Part shown: positions 18,284 through 27,484 of the stretch, one piece after another
How the letters are laid out: the number at the start of each line of letters is the position of its first letter
How positions within the stretch are numbered: the first letter of the stretch is position 1
Origin: Martinezella tropici
Lineage (GTDB): Bacteria; Pseudomonadota; Alphaproteobacteria; Rhizobiales; Rhizobiaceae
Reading direction: 5' to 3'
Length of the DNA stretch: 64,000 bases
Assembly: GCA_000799755.1 (NCBI GenBank)
Contig: JUHI01000001.1
Span: 620,001 to 684,000, forward strand
Notes under the pieces: generated by a model
Database searches by the model: none
What the model was told of the DNA's origin: nothing
The model's input: the letters and a program-made list of their open reading frames with translations, nothing else
Position numbers and translations under genes: made by a program

Positions 18284-19582
18284 ATGACAGTGGAGTGCAC
18301 CCGGCTAGCGTCCGGGCTGACAGTAGCGACCCAATCGATGCCACACCTAGAAAGCGTGGCACTCGGCGTTTGGATCAAGTCGGGTTCGCGTAACGAGACC
18401 GAGGCAGAACACGGTATCGCGCATCTGCTCGAGCATATGGCGTTCAAGGGCACCGGACGTCGCACGGCCCGGCAGATCGCCGAGGAAATCGAGAATGTCG
18501 GCGGCGAAGTCAACGCCGCCACCTCGACTGAAACCACCTCCTATTATGCTCGGGTACTGAAGGATCATGTGCCGCTCGCCGTCGATATCCTTGCCGATAT
18601 CCTGACCGAGTCAGCCTTCGACGAAGAAGAACTGGCCCGCGAAAAGCAGGTGATCCTGCAGGAAATCAACGCGGCGAACGACACGCCCGACGATGTCGTC
18701 TTCGACAAGTTTTCCGAAGTCGCCTATCGCGGCCAGACGCTCGGCCGCGCCATTCTCGGCACGCCGGACACCGTTCTCTCCTTCTCGCCGGAACAGATCC
18801 GCCACTATCTCAGCCGCAACTATACGACCGACCGCATGTTCGTCGTCGCGGCCGGTGCGGTTGATCATGAAAGCTTCGTGCGTCAGGTCGAGGAACGCTT
18901 CGCCAGCCTGCCGACCAAACCGTCCGCACCGCCCGTTATCGAGCCGGCGCGCTATATCGGCGGCAATATTCGCGAAACGCGCGACCTGATGGACGCGCAG
19001 ATCCTGCTCGGCTTCGAAGGCCGTGCCTATCATACCCGCGATTTCTACTGTTCGCAGATCCTCGCCAATATCCTCGGCGGCGGCATGTCCTCGCGCTTGT
19101 TTCAGGAAGTGCGCGAGTTCCGCGGCCTCTGTTATTCGGTCTATGCCTTCCATTGGGGCTTCTCCGACACTGGCATTTTCGGCATTCATGCCGCAACCGG
19201 CGGCGAAAACCTGCCGGAACTGCTGCCCGTCATCATCGACGAGCTGCACAAGTCGTCCCATGACATCCAGCAGCAGGAAATCGAGCGCGCCCGCGCCCAG
19301 ATCCGCGCGCAGCTCCTCATGGGCCAGGAAAGTCCGGCGGCTCGCGCCGGCCAGGTCGCACGTCAGATGATGCTTTATGGCCGCCCCATCCCGAACCAGG
19401 AGATGCTGGAACGCCTGGAAGGCATCACCATCGATCGCCTGACGGATCTTGCCGGCCGGCTGTTCTTCGATACAGTACCGACGCTTTCGGCGATCGGGCC
19501 GCTGGAGCAGCTTGCGCCGATGGAAGACATCGTGACCTCGCTGTCCTCGCCGACGCCGGCTTCCAGAAGCGCCAGCGGCTAG
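18284..19582 (+). CDS. M16-family zinc peptidase (mitochondrial processing peptidase-like)
   Basis: A 432-residue M16B peptidase with the inverted zinc motif HLLEH at residues 47-51 (HGIAHLLEHMAFKGT), including catalytic Glu50. The C-terminal M16 half contains the glycine-rich GGGMSSRLFQEVREFRGLCYSV. It resembles the alphaproteobacterial proteins ancestral to beta-MPP; substrates in bacteria are not well defined. It begins 20 bases after thrC and precedes a GNAT gene by 17 bases, forming a run of four same-strand genes that ends with the EAL protein. No signal peptide is evident, so it is probably cytoplasmic or membrane-associated. Confidence 0.92.
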   Translation: MTVECTRLASGLTVATQSMPHLESVALGVWIKSGSRNETEAEHGIAHLLEHMAFKGTGRRTARQIAEEIENVGGEVNAATSTETTSYYARVLKDHVPLAVDILADILTESAFDEEELAREKQVILQEINAANDTPDDVVFDKFSEVAYRGQTLGRAILGTPDTVLSFSPEQIRHYLSRNYTTDRMFVVAAGAVDHESFVRQVEERFASLPTKPSAPPVIEPARYIGGNIRETRDLMDAQILLGFEGRAYHTRDFYCSQILANILGGGMSSRLFQEVREFRGLCYSVYAFHWGFSDTGIFGIHAATGGENLPELLPVIIDELHKSSHDIQQQEIERARAQIRAQLLMGQESPAARAGQVARQMMLYGRPIPNQEMLERLEGITIDRLTDLAGRLFFDTVPTLSAIGPLEQLAPMEDIVTSLSSPTPASRSASG

Positions 19583-19599
19583 GGGCACGCCGCGGGCCT

Positions 19600-20247
19600 A
19601 TGGGTTCAATTCTCGGGGGAGTGCTTGGCGGCATGCAAAAATCTGTCTTTCGGTTTCTCTCACGTCATCCGGACGCGGTTGAACTCGAAAACGACAGATA
19701 TTTGCTGCGCCTGCCGCGCTACTCCGATTTCAATCAGTGGCACAAGCTCCGAGCCGAGAGCCGACGTTTTCTCGAACCGTGGGAACCGACCTGGCGGCAC
19801 GATGAGCTGACTGAGGGCGCCTATCGTGCCCGCATTATCCGCGGCAAACAGGAATACAGCTCCGGCCAAGCGATACCCCTGTTCATTTTCCTCAGGGAAA
19901 ACAGAACGCTGGTTGGCGGCATCACGATCGGCTATATTCGCCGCGGTGCTGCACAGAGCTGCATGATCGGATATTGGATGGGCGAACGCTATTCCGGTCA
20001 GGGCCACATGTTCGCCGCACTTCAGTTGGTTATACCCTATATCTTTTCCGGACTTGAGTTGCACCGAGTTGAAGCAGCCTGTATTCCGGATAACGAGCGT
20101 AGCATGCGGCTTTTGGAAAAAGCCGGTTTCCAGCGGGAAGGTCATTTGCGCGGTTATCTTAAAATCAACGGTCAGTGGCGCGACCATGTGATGTTTTCAA
20201 GGTTGGCTTCCGATCCCAGCCTGAACCGAAGCTTCGACCAGCGATGA
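19600..20247 (+). CDS. GNAT acetyltransferase, RimJ/RimL type
   Basis: A 215-residue acetyltransferase. The acetyl-CoA pyrophosphate loop is RYSGQGHMF (Q/R-x-x-G-x-G type), preceded by SCMIGYWMGE and followed by HRVEAACIPDNERSMRLLEKAGF, the pattern of ribosomal-protein N-acetyltransferases RimJ/RimL. The substrate is not known. The start is uncertain: ATG 19600, GTG 19621 and ATG 19633 are all in frame. Its TGA overlaps the ATG of the EAL-domain gene (ATGA at 20244-20247), so expression is translationally coupled. Confidence 0.88.
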   Translation: MGSILGGVLGGMQKSVFRFLSRHPDAVELENDRYLLRLPRYSDFNQWHKLRAESRRFLEPWEPTWRHDELTEGAYRARIIRGKQEYSSGQAIPLFIFLRENRTLVGGITIGYIRRGAAQSCMIGYWMGERYSGQGHMFAALQLVIPYIFSGLELHRVEAACIPDNERSMRLLEKAGFQREGHLRGYLKINGQWRDHVMFSRLASDPSLNRSFDQR

Positions 20248-23156
20248 TCGCCGGAATCCTGCAGACGTGGCCGATGGCCCGGCGGCTATGCGCGCTGATC
20301 GCAACGCTCGGCGCTACCATGCTGCTATTGATCGCCGGAATGGCGCACGCAGCCGAACCCGTGAAGATCTCACGCGACGACACCGCGCTCGACCTGACGG
20401 CGACGACGGAAATCTACACCAATCAAGGCGAAGCCTTCCAGGTCTCGACGGCCGCGGGCGCCGACGGCATCCGCCGCCGCATCGAAGTGCGCTCTTCCTC
20501 CCCGAACCATCAGGGCGACTGGGCTGTCTTCGCGCTCGCCAATGTCTCGGAAGAGCAGCTGGAGCGCGTCATCGTCGCCCCGCATTTCCGTCTGGTGAAT
20601 TCGAAGGTCTTCTGGCCCGATCTCGGCTCGCAGCGCATCGTCGCGATCACGCCGAGCGAGGGCTTTGCGCTCGACCGGCAGCCAAGCGACGAAGCGGACG
20701 TCTTCCGCATCACGCTGAACCCCGGCGCCGTCGTCACCTTCGTTGCCGAGCTTTCGTCGCCGAACCTGCCGCAGCTCTATCTTTGGGAACCCAACGCCTA
20801 CAAGGATACGGTCAACGCCTTCACGCTCTATCGCGGCATCGTGCTCGGCATCGCCGGCCTCCTGGCGGTGTTCCTCACCATTCTTTTCGTGGTCAAGGGC
20901 ACATCGATGCTGCCGGCGACGGCGGCGCTTGCCTGGGCTGTTCTCGGCTATATCTGCGTGGATTTCGGCTTCCTCGGCAAGCTCATCAGCATAACGTCAA
21001 GCGATCAGCGAATATGGCGCGCCTGTGCGGAGGTGGCGCTCGCGTCGAGCCTGGTGATCTTCCTGTTCACCTATCTCAACCTCAATCGCTGGCATGCCCA
21101 TCTTGGTTATGTGACGCTTGCCTGGGTGCTCGGCCTTGCTCTGCTCTTCGGCGTCGCGATCTATGACCCGTCGATTGCAGCCGGTATTGCGCGGCTGTCG
21201 CTGGCGCTGACGGCGACGGCAGGACTGCTGCTCATCATCTATCTCGGCTTCAGCCGCTACGACCGCGCCATCCTGCTCGTGCCCGCCTGGGCCTTGATCC
21301 TCGTCTGGCTCTTCGGGGCCTGGATGACGGTCATGGGCAAGCTCGACAACGACATCATCCAGCCGGCACTTGGCGGCGGCCTCGTGCTCATCGTCCTTTT
21401 GATCGGCTTCACCGTCATGCAGCACGCCTTTGCCGGCGGCGCTTTCCAGCAGGGTCTGTTCTCCGATCTGGAACGGCAGTCTCTTGCGCTTACAGGCTCC
21501 GGCGATACCGTCTGGGACTGGGACGTAGCGCGCGACCGTGTCGTAACCACGCCTGATATTTCGATGAAGCTCGGCCTCTCGCCCGGCACCATGCATGGCG
21601 CGGCGCGCAACTGGCTGCCGCGACTGCACCCAGACGATCGCGACCGTTTCCGAGCGACGCTTGACGTACTGCTGGAACATCGGCGCGGCCGGCTGAACCA
21701 CGAATTCCGGATTCGCGCGGAGGATGGACATTTCCACTGGCTGTCGATCCGCGCCCGGCCCGTCCTCGGCTCGAACGGCGAAATCATCCGCTGCGTCGGC
21801 ACGATCGTCGATATCACCGAGCAGAAGAATTCCGTCGAGCGGCTGCTGCATGACGCCGTGCATGACAACCTCACGGGATTGCCGAACCGCCAGGTGTTCC
21901 TTGATCGCCTGCAGTCCGTTCTGACGCTCGCCTCGGAAGGCAATCAGCTCAGGCCGACAGTCATGGTGATCGACATCGATCGCTACAAGCTGGTCAACGA
22001 TACGCTGGGTTTTGCCGCGGGCGACAATATCCTGATCGCGCTGACCCGGCGTCTTCGCCGTCTGATGAAGCCGCAGGATACGCTGGCGCGTCTTTCGGGC
22101 GATCAATTCGGCCTCATCCTCGTCTCCGAACGCGATCCGGCCAAGGTTGCGGATTTTGCCGATGCGATCAGCAAGGCGATCATGGTGCCGATCAATTTCG
22201 CCAACCGCGAAATCATTCTGACGGCATCGGTCGGCCTGACGTCCTGGGTCGACCAGCAGGAAAATGCCGCGGGTATGCTGAGCGACGCGGAACTTGCCAT
22301 GTACCGCGCCAAGCGCGCCGGCGGCAATCGCGTCGAGCCCTTCCAGCCGGCCTTCCGCAGCTTCGGCACGGACCGGCTGCAACTCGAAACCGACCTGCGC
22401 CGCGCCGTCGAGCGCAAGGAACTTTCGCTCGTCTACCAGCCGATCGTCCGCCTGGAAGATGCTGAAGTGGCAGGCTTCGAGGCGCTGATGCGCTGGGAAC
22501 ATCCGAAGCGCGGCAATATCCCGCCATCGGAATTCATCCCGATCGCAGAGGCATCCGACATCATCGGCCCGCTCGGCATGTTCGCGCTGGAGCAGGCAAC
22601 GAACGACCTGAAGGCATGGCAGCGACAGACCGGCGACCTGCCGCTGTTCGTCTCCATCAACCTTTCCAGCGTGCAGCTGCTCAATAACGAACTTTACGAC
22701 GATATCCGCGCCCTGCTCGCCAAGACCCATTGCGATCCGCACCGCATCAAGCTGGAGCTGACGGAATCGCAGGTGATGGAAAATCCGGAACAGGCGCGCC
22801 TCGTGCTCGACAAACTGCGCGACGCCGGCATCGGTCTGGCGCTCGACGACTTCGGTACGGGCTATTCGTCGCTCGCCTATCTCACGCGTTTCCCGTTCGA
22901 CACGATCAAGCTCGACAAGGCCATGGTCCGCGACGACAGCGACAAGAAGGCAGTGCTGCTGCGCTCGGTTATTTCCATGGCACGCGAGCTCAACATGCGT
23001 GTCGTCGCTGAGGGCATCGAATCCGAAGAGGATGCGTTGGAACTTGCCAAGATCGGCTGCACCTACGGCCAGAGCTTCATCTTCGGCCCGCCGATGGGCT
23101 CGGATTCCGTGGTGCGCCTCCTGAAAGAACGCTTTCCGCTGACGAAGCGCGCATAG
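20244..23156 (+). CDS. Membrane PAS-GGDEF-EAL protein (c-di-GMP phosphodiesterase)
   Basis: A 970-residue sensor for cyclic-di-GMP turnover. Order: signal/anchor (residues 1-36), a periplasmic beta-rich domain (about 40-185) and a multi-helix membrane region (about 195-400), together resembling a 7TMR-DISM sensor; a PAS/PAC module (about 415-540); GGDEF (about 545-700); EAL (about 715-960). The GGDEF motif is replaced by SGDQF (618-622), losing the catalytic Glu, so cyclase activity is unlikely. The EAL domain keeps E746-A-L, NLSS, ELTES, DDFGTGYSS, the Lys of TIKLDK, EGIES and the late Gln (YGQSF), so phosphodiesterase activity is expected. Start ATG 20244 overlaps the GNAT stop. Confidence 0.93.
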   Translation: MIAGILQTWPMARRLCALIATLGATMLLLIAGMAHAAEPVKISRDDTALDLTATTEIYTNQGEAFQVSTAAGADGIRRRIEVRSSSPNHQGDWAVFALANVSEEQLERVIVAPHFRLVNSKVFWPDLGSQRIVAITPSEGFALDRQPSDEADVFRITLNPGAVVTFVAELSSPNLPQLYLWEPNAYKDTVNAFTLYRGIVLGIAGLLAVFLTILFVVKGTSMLPATAALAWAVLGYICVDFGFLGKLISITSSDQRIWRACAEVALASSLVIFLFTYLNLNRWHAHLGYVTLAWVLGLALLFGVAIYDPSIAAGIARLSLALTATAGLLLIIYLGFSRYDRAILLVPAWALILVWLFGAWMTVMGKLDNDIIQPALGGGLVLIVLLIGFTVMQHAFAGGAFQQGLFSDLERQSLALTGSGDTVWDWDVARDRVVTTPDISMKLGLSPGTMHGAARNWLPRLHPDDRDRFRATLDVLLEHRRGRLNHEFRIRAEDGHFHWLSIRARPVLGSNGEIIRCVGTIVDITEQKNSVERLLHDAVHDNLTGLPNRQVFLDRLQSVLTLASEGNQLRPTVMVIDIDRYKLVNDTLGFAAGDNILIALTRRLRRLMKPQDTLARLSGDQFGLILVSERDPAKVADFADAISKAIMVPINFANREIILTASVGLTSWVDQQENAAGMLSDAELAMYRAKRAGGNRVEPFQPAFRSFGTDRLQLETDLRRAVERKELSLVYQPIVRLEDAEVAGFEALMRWEHPKRGNIPPSEFIPIAEASDIIGPLGMFALEQATNDLKAWQRQTGDLPLFVSINLSSVQLLNNELYDDIRALLAKTHCDPHRIKLELTESQVMENPEQARLVLDKLRDAGIGLALDDFGTGYSSLAYLTRFPFDTIKLDKAMVRDDSDKKAVLLRSVISMARELNMRVVAEGIESEEDALELAKIGCTYGQSFIFGPPMGSDSVVRLLKERFPLTKRA

Positions 23157-23188
23157 GTGATATCCCCCTCACCTAGAGCGATGGGAGA

Positions 23189-24244
23189 TCACATACTGTC
23201 TATCAGCGCGCGAATATAGTCCAGCTTTCCGACCACCGGCGGTGACAGGATGAAGGGGTAGGAATCCGGCTGGCCCATGCTGCGCTGGATGGAATTGATC
23301 GCCACGCTCAGCGGAATCCAGGCATTGACGAGCTGCTCGGCGCTTTCAGCCTTGTAAGGGTCGAAATCCACTTCGGCAGCCATGTCGTGATAGCGATGGG
23401 GATCGATCGCCAAGCCGAAGGAGCGCGCCGTTTCCAGCGTATCGACGATATGCAGATAATGCGCGAAGCACTCGGCAAAATCCTCCCACGGATGAGAGCT
23501 GGCATAGGCGCTAATGAAGTTTTCCTGCCAGTTTGAGGGCGGGCCATTGTCGTAGTGGGCCTGCAGTGCCGCACCGTAATCGGCGCGTTCGTCACCGAAG
23601 ATGGCGCGAAAGGCATCGAACCCGTTGCGATCGCGCACGAGCTTATTCCAGATGAAATGCCCGGTCTCGTGCCTGAAGTGGCCGAGCAAGGTGCGATAGG
23701 GCTCGTTCATGGAGGTCCGCGCCTGTTCGCGCGTGACGTCATCGGCCTCTGCGGCCCGAATGGCGATCAGTCCCTCCTCATGGCCGGTCATGGCCGGTAC
23801 GACGACGTCGCCTTGCACCTCATCCTCGAGGAAATCGAACACCAGTCCACCCTGAGGGTCCTCTGCTCTGTCGGGATGCGGCAGGTTCCAGCGCAACAGA
23901 GAATAGAACAGATGCCGCTGCGCCTGGCCGATGCGGCGCCAGCGATCTATGCCCTGTTGCGCATCGGTGTTCGGCACGAGCCGATTATGGCGACAGGCAA
24001 CGCAATAGGGCTGCGGATCGTCCGCATCGATGAGCCAGTTGCAGATATCGAGTTTGGCATTGGCGCAAAAGCGAAGATGTCGCGCCGGTTCGGAGACGGG
24101 GTGCCAATCCACATCCTCTTCCGCTTCCAGGGCATATATCGCCAGACGATCGGGGACAAAGCCGAGAGGATGGCCGCAGCGAATGCATTGCCTGTTGTCG
24201 AAATGAACGGGTTGGCCGCAATAGTCGCAGGTGAAAAGCCGCAT
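23189..24244 (-). CDS. Zinc-ribbon putative metallopeptidase
   Basis: A 351-residue protein with an N-terminal zinc ribbon (C6, C9, C20, C23: FTCDYCG...CIRCGHP), a second cysteine set (C60, C68, C81, C84) and the zinc-protease motif H192-E-T-G-H196 in FRHETGHFIWNKLV. Downstream are ENFISAYASSHPWEDFAECFAHYLHIVDTL-type residues, where E and H could complete the metal site. This matches a family annotated as putative zinc-binding peptidases of unknown substrate. It converges on the EAL gene with only 32 bases between, and no signal peptide is present. Confidence 0.85.
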   Translation of the reverse strand: MRLFTCDYCGQPVHFDNRQCIRCGHPLGFVPDRLAIYALEAEEDVDWHPVSEPARHLRFCANAKLDICNWLIDADDPQPYCVACRHNRLVPNTDAQQGIDRWRRIGQAQRHLFYSLLRWNLPHPDRAEDPQGGLVFDFLEDEVQGDVVVPAMTGHEEGLIAIRAAEADDVTREQARTSMNEPYRTLLGHFRHETGHFIWNKLVRDRNGFDAFRAIFGDERADYGAALQAHYDNGPPSNWQENFISAYASSHPWEDFAECFAHYLHIVDTLETARSFGLAIDPHRYHDMAAEVDFDPYKAESAEQLVNAWIPLSVAINSIQRSMGQPDSYPFILSPPVVGKLDYIRALIDSM

Positions 24245-24277
24245 ACTCCCCTCGGAACAACGTAGTGGCCTATAGTA

Positions 24278-24309
24278 AAGAGCCTGCCACGTTTCCGTAA
24301 CAGGCTCTT
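24278..24309 (-). terminator. Hairpin downstream of csbD-like gene
   Basis: AAGAGCCTG and CAGGCTCTT form a perfect 9-bp stem with a 14-base loop, between the CsbD-like gene stop and the start of the metallopeptidase gene (both minus strand). No strong U-run follows on that strand, so it is a tentative terminator. Confidence 0.4.
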
Positions 24310-24382
24310 CCTCCCAACATCGCTGCTACAACGTCAATTCAGCGGAGCAGCGAGCCTAGATTGTTAGACACGAAGCTGCCGG

Positions 24383-24574
24383 TCACATCCGGTCGACTGC
24401 GCCTTTGACCTTGTCCTTGGCTTTGCCAACGGCGGTCTGCACCTTGCCCTTGGCTTCCTGGGCTGCGCCCTTGGCGCGGAGTTCCTTGTCATTGGTCGCC
24501 TTGCCGGCCATCTGCTTGGCCTTGCCGGCAATTTCGTTCGCCTTACCGGACACCTTGTCGGTCGTGCTGCTCAT
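24383..24574 (-). CDS. CsbD-family stress-associated small protein
   Basis: A 63-residue hydrophilic, Lys/Ala-rich protein with the CsbD pattern: [20 protein letters not shown] followed by repeated [14 protein letters not shown] and a [11 protein letters not shown] end. Family members are abundant in general stress response; molecular function is unknown. It has its own start with an AGGAGGCGT ribosome-binding site and appears monocistronic, lying between yqgE-like and metallopeptidase genes on the minus strand. Confidence 0.9.
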   Translation of the reverse strand: MSSTTDKVSGKANEIAGKAKQMAGKATNDKELRAKGAAQEAKGKVQTAVGKAKDKVKGAVDRM

Positions 24575-24669
24575 GTCTGACGCCTCCTTGGCTACGACAG
24601 CGGAATTGCCATCGCTCTGCCGAGGAAAACGTCACGCGCGCCATTTCGTTCCAAAATAACGCAATCGGC

Positions 24670-25275
24670 TCAGCTATGGCCCGCCTGCAGCGACAGCATC
24701 GCCGGGTTGATGCCCATGAGGGCCAGCGCGCGATCATATTTGTTGTCGAGACTGCGATCGAAGATCAATTCTTCGTTGGCAGGGCAATTCAGCCAGCCGT
24801 TGTTGCCGATTTCCGCTTCAAGCTGACCCGCGCCCCAGCCGGCATAGCCGAGCAGCATCGTTGCGCGTTTCGGGCCACTCCCCTTGGAAATGGCCCTGAC
24901 GATATCGAGCGTTGCCGTCAGGCTGATGTCGTCGCTGACCGGAATGCTGCTGTCGCTGATGTAGTCGTCTGAATGCAGGACGAAACCGCGGCCGCTTTCG
25001 ACCGGGCCGCCGGTCTGGATCGGGAAATCACGCGCCATCTGGGGAAGCACGATAGCATCGTCATCCTTGATCATGTCCAGATGCAGAAGGACGTCGGTAA
25101 ATGTCAATTTCTGGGCCCGGTTGATGACGAAGCCCATGGCACCGGCATCGGAATGGGCGCAGATATAAACAACCGTGCGGTGGAAATTCCGATCCTCCAT
25201 GCCAGGCATGGCGATCAGGAACTGACCGTCGAGAAAACCTCTTTCGCGTCTATTCTTCAGCGTCGATAGGGACAT
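24670..25275 (-). CDS. YqgE/AlgH (UPF0301) family protein
   Basis: A 201-residue UPF0301 protein with the conserved blocks [52 protein letters not shown] and [17 protein letters not shown]. Structures are known for the family but its biochemical role is not settled. It diverges from the DsbD-like gene across 140 bases that contain the 12-bp perfect palindrome AAATGATCATTT at 25351-25362. Confidence 0.93.
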   Translation of the reverse strand: MSLSTLKNRRERGFLDGQFLIAMPGMEDRNFHRTVVYICAHSDAGAMGFVINRAQKLTFTDVLLHLDMIKDDDAIVLPQMARDFPIQTGGPVESGRGFVLHSDDYISDSSIPVSDDISLTATLDIVRAISKGSGPKRATMLLGYAGWGAGQLEAEIGNNGWLNCPANEELIFDRSLDNKYDRALALMGINPAMLSLQAGHS

Positions 25276-25350
25276 CGTGCCTCCTCACCGCAGTTCGCAA
25301 CTGCACCGCCTGATATCAAGATGGGGCAATGTCATAAATCAATCAACTGA

Positions 25351-25362
25351 AAATGATCATTT
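25351..25362. promoter_or_regulatory. Perfect 12-bp palindrome in divergent promoter region
   Basis: AAATGATCATTT lies between the yqgE-like gene (starting 25275, minus) and the DsbD-N-like gene (starting 25416, plus). It could be an operator, but a 12-bp AT-rich palindrome may also occur by chance. Confidence 0.25.
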
Positions 25363-25415
25363 GTCTCTCCAGTCCTGCTGGCTCACGGACGGTCAATCCG
25401 CTAAATCCTTGTTCC

Positions 25416-26243
25416 ATGATCGAAATAAATAGCATCGCCCGCTTGTCGGCACTCGTCGCCACTCTCTTTTTCAGCGCCACGGCGGCCCACGCCGCAACCA
25501 GCGAGTGGGTGGACAACGAAGGCGGCCGCATACGCCTGATCGCGCTGGCGCCGGACGCCGAGGGGCATATCCGGGCGGCATTGCAGATCGAGCCGGAACC
25601 GGGCTGGATCACCTATTGGCGCGAACCGGGCCAGGGCGGAATTCCGCCGCAGATCACGCCCGCGCCCGGCAGCGGCGTGACATTGGAAAAGATCAGCTAT
25701 CCGATACCGAAGCCGATCAGCGTCGGCCCGATCCAGGAAATCGGCTACGACGCTCCGGTCACGTTGCCGCTTGATCTGCACGTCGCAGGCAAGGCGCCGG
25801 AAAAGCTTGAGCTGACGACTTTCATCGGCCTCTGCAAGGATATCTGCATCCCCTTTCAGGCCGAGCTTTCGCTGCCGCTGACGGCAAATGAACAGCCGAC
25901 ATCGCATGAACTGGCTACCCTCGATGCGGCGAAAGCAATGCTGCCGCAAGCGCCATCATCGGATTTTGCCATCCGGAGCCACACGATCTCCGCCGACGCG
26001 AAGAGCCTTTCACTGCAGCTGACGCTGCCTGAAACGAGCGGGAAGACGCCGGAGATCTACGTCACGGGGCCATCAGGCTACGTGTTCTTTCGGCAAGCGA
26101 ATGCGAAACGGGAAGGAACTGCCTTTTCGGCCGATATCGAGATCGGCAAGCTGCCGAAGGACTACGATCCCAAGGGCAAGAGCTGGGGAGTTCTGGTCAT
26201 CGACGGCGCCCGGGCGATGGAAACCACCCTTGCGCTGGAATAG
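25416..26243 (+). CDS. Periplasmic DsbD N-terminal-domain-like protein
   Basis: A 275-residue exported protein. The signal peptide is MIEINSIARLSALVATLFFS up to AAHAA. The mature part begins SEWVDNEGGRIRLIALAPD and contains GWITYWREPGQGG and LCKDICIPFQAELSLPL, the signature of free-standing relatives of the DsbD/ScsB N-terminal domain, with two cysteines spaced CKDIC. In DsbD this immunoglobulin-like domain passes electrons to periplasmic thiol proteins; here the membrane and thioredoxin parts are absent. An upstream in-frame Met at 25353 is less likely because it would bury the signal peptide. The peroxiredoxin gene follows 84 bases downstream. Confidence 0.85.
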   Translation: MIEINSIARLSALVATLFFSATAAHAATSEWVDNEGGRIRLIALAPDAEGHIRAALQIEPEPGWITYWREPGQGGIPPQITPAPGSGVTLEKISYPIPKPISVGPIQEIGYDAPVTLPLDLHVAGKAPEKLELTTFIGLCKDICIPFQAELSLPLTANEQPTSHELATLDAAKAMLPQAPSSDFAIRSHTISADAKSLSLQLTLPETSGKTPEIYVTGPSGYVFFRQANAKREGTAFSADIEIGKLPKDYDPKGKSWGVLVIDGARAMETTLALE

Positions 26244-26327
26244 GGCGGATCTATAGTTCGCCAAACCGTCTTCACACGATCGGCGGCCACTCGAGCGCCC
26301 CCGAAACCACGACCCAAGGAGAGAGCC

Positions 26328-26813
26328 ATGACTATCGCCCTCGGCGACACGCTGCCTGCCGCCACCTTCAAGGAAAAGACCGCCGACGGCCCGGTCGAGA
26401 TCAGCACCGAGCAGCTCTTTGCCGGCAAGCGCGTCGTGCTCTTCGCCGTGCCCGGCGCGTTCACGCCGACCTGCTCGCTCAATCACCTGCCGGGCTTTCT
26501 CGAAAACCGCGACACCATCCTCGGCAAGGGCGTCGACGACATCGCGGTGGTTGCCGTCAACGACTGGCACGTCATGGGCGCCTGGGCGCAATCGTCCGGC
26601 GGCATGGGCAAGATCCACTTCCTCGCCGATTGGGACGGCTCCTTCACCAAGGCGCTCGGCCTCGATGTGGACCTCTCCGCCGGCGGCCTCGGCGTCCGCT
26701 CCAAGCGTTATTCCATGCTGGTGGAAGACGGTGTCGTGAAGACGCTGAATATCGAGGAAAGCCCCGGCCAGGCCACGGTTTCGGGTGCTGCGGCGATGAT
26801 CGAGCAGCTCTAA
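26328..26813 (+). CDS. Peroxiredoxin, Prx5 subfamily
   Basis: A 161-residue thiol peroxidase. The peroxidatic Cys is C49 in VPGAFTPTCS, and the rest of the active site includes the downstream Arg in VRSKRYSMLVEDG. There is no second conserved resolving Cys, as in 1-Cys or atypical Prx5 proteins, so a glutathione/glutaredoxin partner is likely. A good ribosome-binding site (AAGGAGAG) precedes the ATG. It probably detoxifies peroxides in the cytoplasm. Confidence 0.95.
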   Translation: MTIALGDTLPAATFKEKTADGPVEISTEQLFAGKRVVLFAVPGAFTPTCSLNHLPGFLENRDTILGKGVDDIAVVAVNDWHVMGAWAQSSGGMGKIHFLADWDGSFTKALGLDVDLSAGGLGVRSKRYSMLVEDGVVKTLNIEESPGQATVSGAAAMIEQL

Positions 26814-26832
26814 GATTTCGACGAGTTGAGGG

Positions 26833-26857
26833 AGGCTGGGTGCCCCGCACCCTGCCT
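26833..26857. terminator. Short GC-rich hairpin between convergent genes
   Basis: GGGTGC, CCC, GCACCC forms a short stem that can be extended with bulges, between the peroxiredoxin stop and the stop of the glyoxalase-fold gene; TTTC follows on the plus strand. Weak support. Confidence 0.3.
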
Positions 26858-26889
26858 TTCGCCTGACTGCTGAGGGTGCTCTCGGGCCC

Positions 26890-27267
26890 CTATCCGTTCT
26901 GGCTGCTTGTCACACGGATGTAATAGCTATCGGGGTCCATGATGCGAAAATCGCGCAAACCCCACGGTTGCAAGGCAAGCTCGGATACCGGATGGCCGCC
27001 GGTTTTGGCGGCCTCAAATACATCCTCTACATCCTCGACACTCAGCACTATTTCGACGCCAAGACCAAGCCGTTCACCATTCACCGCTCGGAGAGGATGA
27101 TCAGGCCCAAGGGCCTCCCGGTTGTTGACGGAGATAACTGCTTCACCATTTGATAGCACGGTATAGTCCGTGCTTGCCTCGCCTATCACCTGGAAATTTA
27201 GCACTTCGCGATAGAAGTCTATCGATGCGCTCACATCGGCAACAAACAATTCCAGTCTTAATCTCAT
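26890..27267 (-). CDS. Glyoxalase/bleomycin-resistance (VOC) fold protein
   Basis: A 125-residue vicinal-oxygen-chelate fold protein: MRLRLELFVADVSASIDFYREVLNFQV opens the first beta-alpha-beta unit, and LQPWGLRDFRIMDPDSYYIRVT is the typical C-terminal metal-strand segment. The usual metal-binding Glu near the C-terminus is not obvious (DPDSYYIRV), so catalytic activity is uncertain and it could be a binding protein. It diverges from the zinc ABC operon across 217 bases. Confidence 0.83.
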   Translation of the reverse strand: MRLRLELFVADVSASIDFYREVLNFQVIGEASTDYTVLSNGEAVISVNNREALGPDHPLRAVNGERLGLGVEIVLSVEDVEDVFEAAKTGGHPVSELALQPWGLRDFRIMDPDSYYIRVTSSQNG

Positions 27268-27452
27268 ATCATCCTCCCCACCTATGCCGCAGACTTCGGT
27301 CCTCGATATTGCCTGAGGACAGATCCGCCGTGAACGCTATCGCGAGAAGACGGCAACGATATTGGCTCTGCAAATATTCGGGCATTCTTCACCGCAAACT
27401 CCCGGCGAAGCATCGCTCGCCTCTTTTTTGCCGCATTTCATCGGCTACAACG

Positions 27453-27470
27453 TGTAATGTTATTACATAA
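27453..27470 (+). promoter_or_regulatory. Zur-like operator upstream of the zinc ABC operon
   Basis: TGTAAT, GTT, ATTACA forms a perfect inverted repeat, and the embedded ATGTTATTACAT differs by one base from the palindrome ATGTTATAACAT typical of proteobacterial Zur boxes. It ends about 15 bases before the start codon of the small ORF heading the operon, a position suited to repression by zinc-loaded Zur. Binding is inferred, not shown. Confidence 0.65.
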
Positions 27471-27484
27471 TTGAAAGCCCCGGA

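Noticed and set aside
20997..22742. A 581-codon open frame on the minus strand opposite the EAL gene
   Set aside because: Reverse-strand frame of a GC-rich gene; no family pattern.
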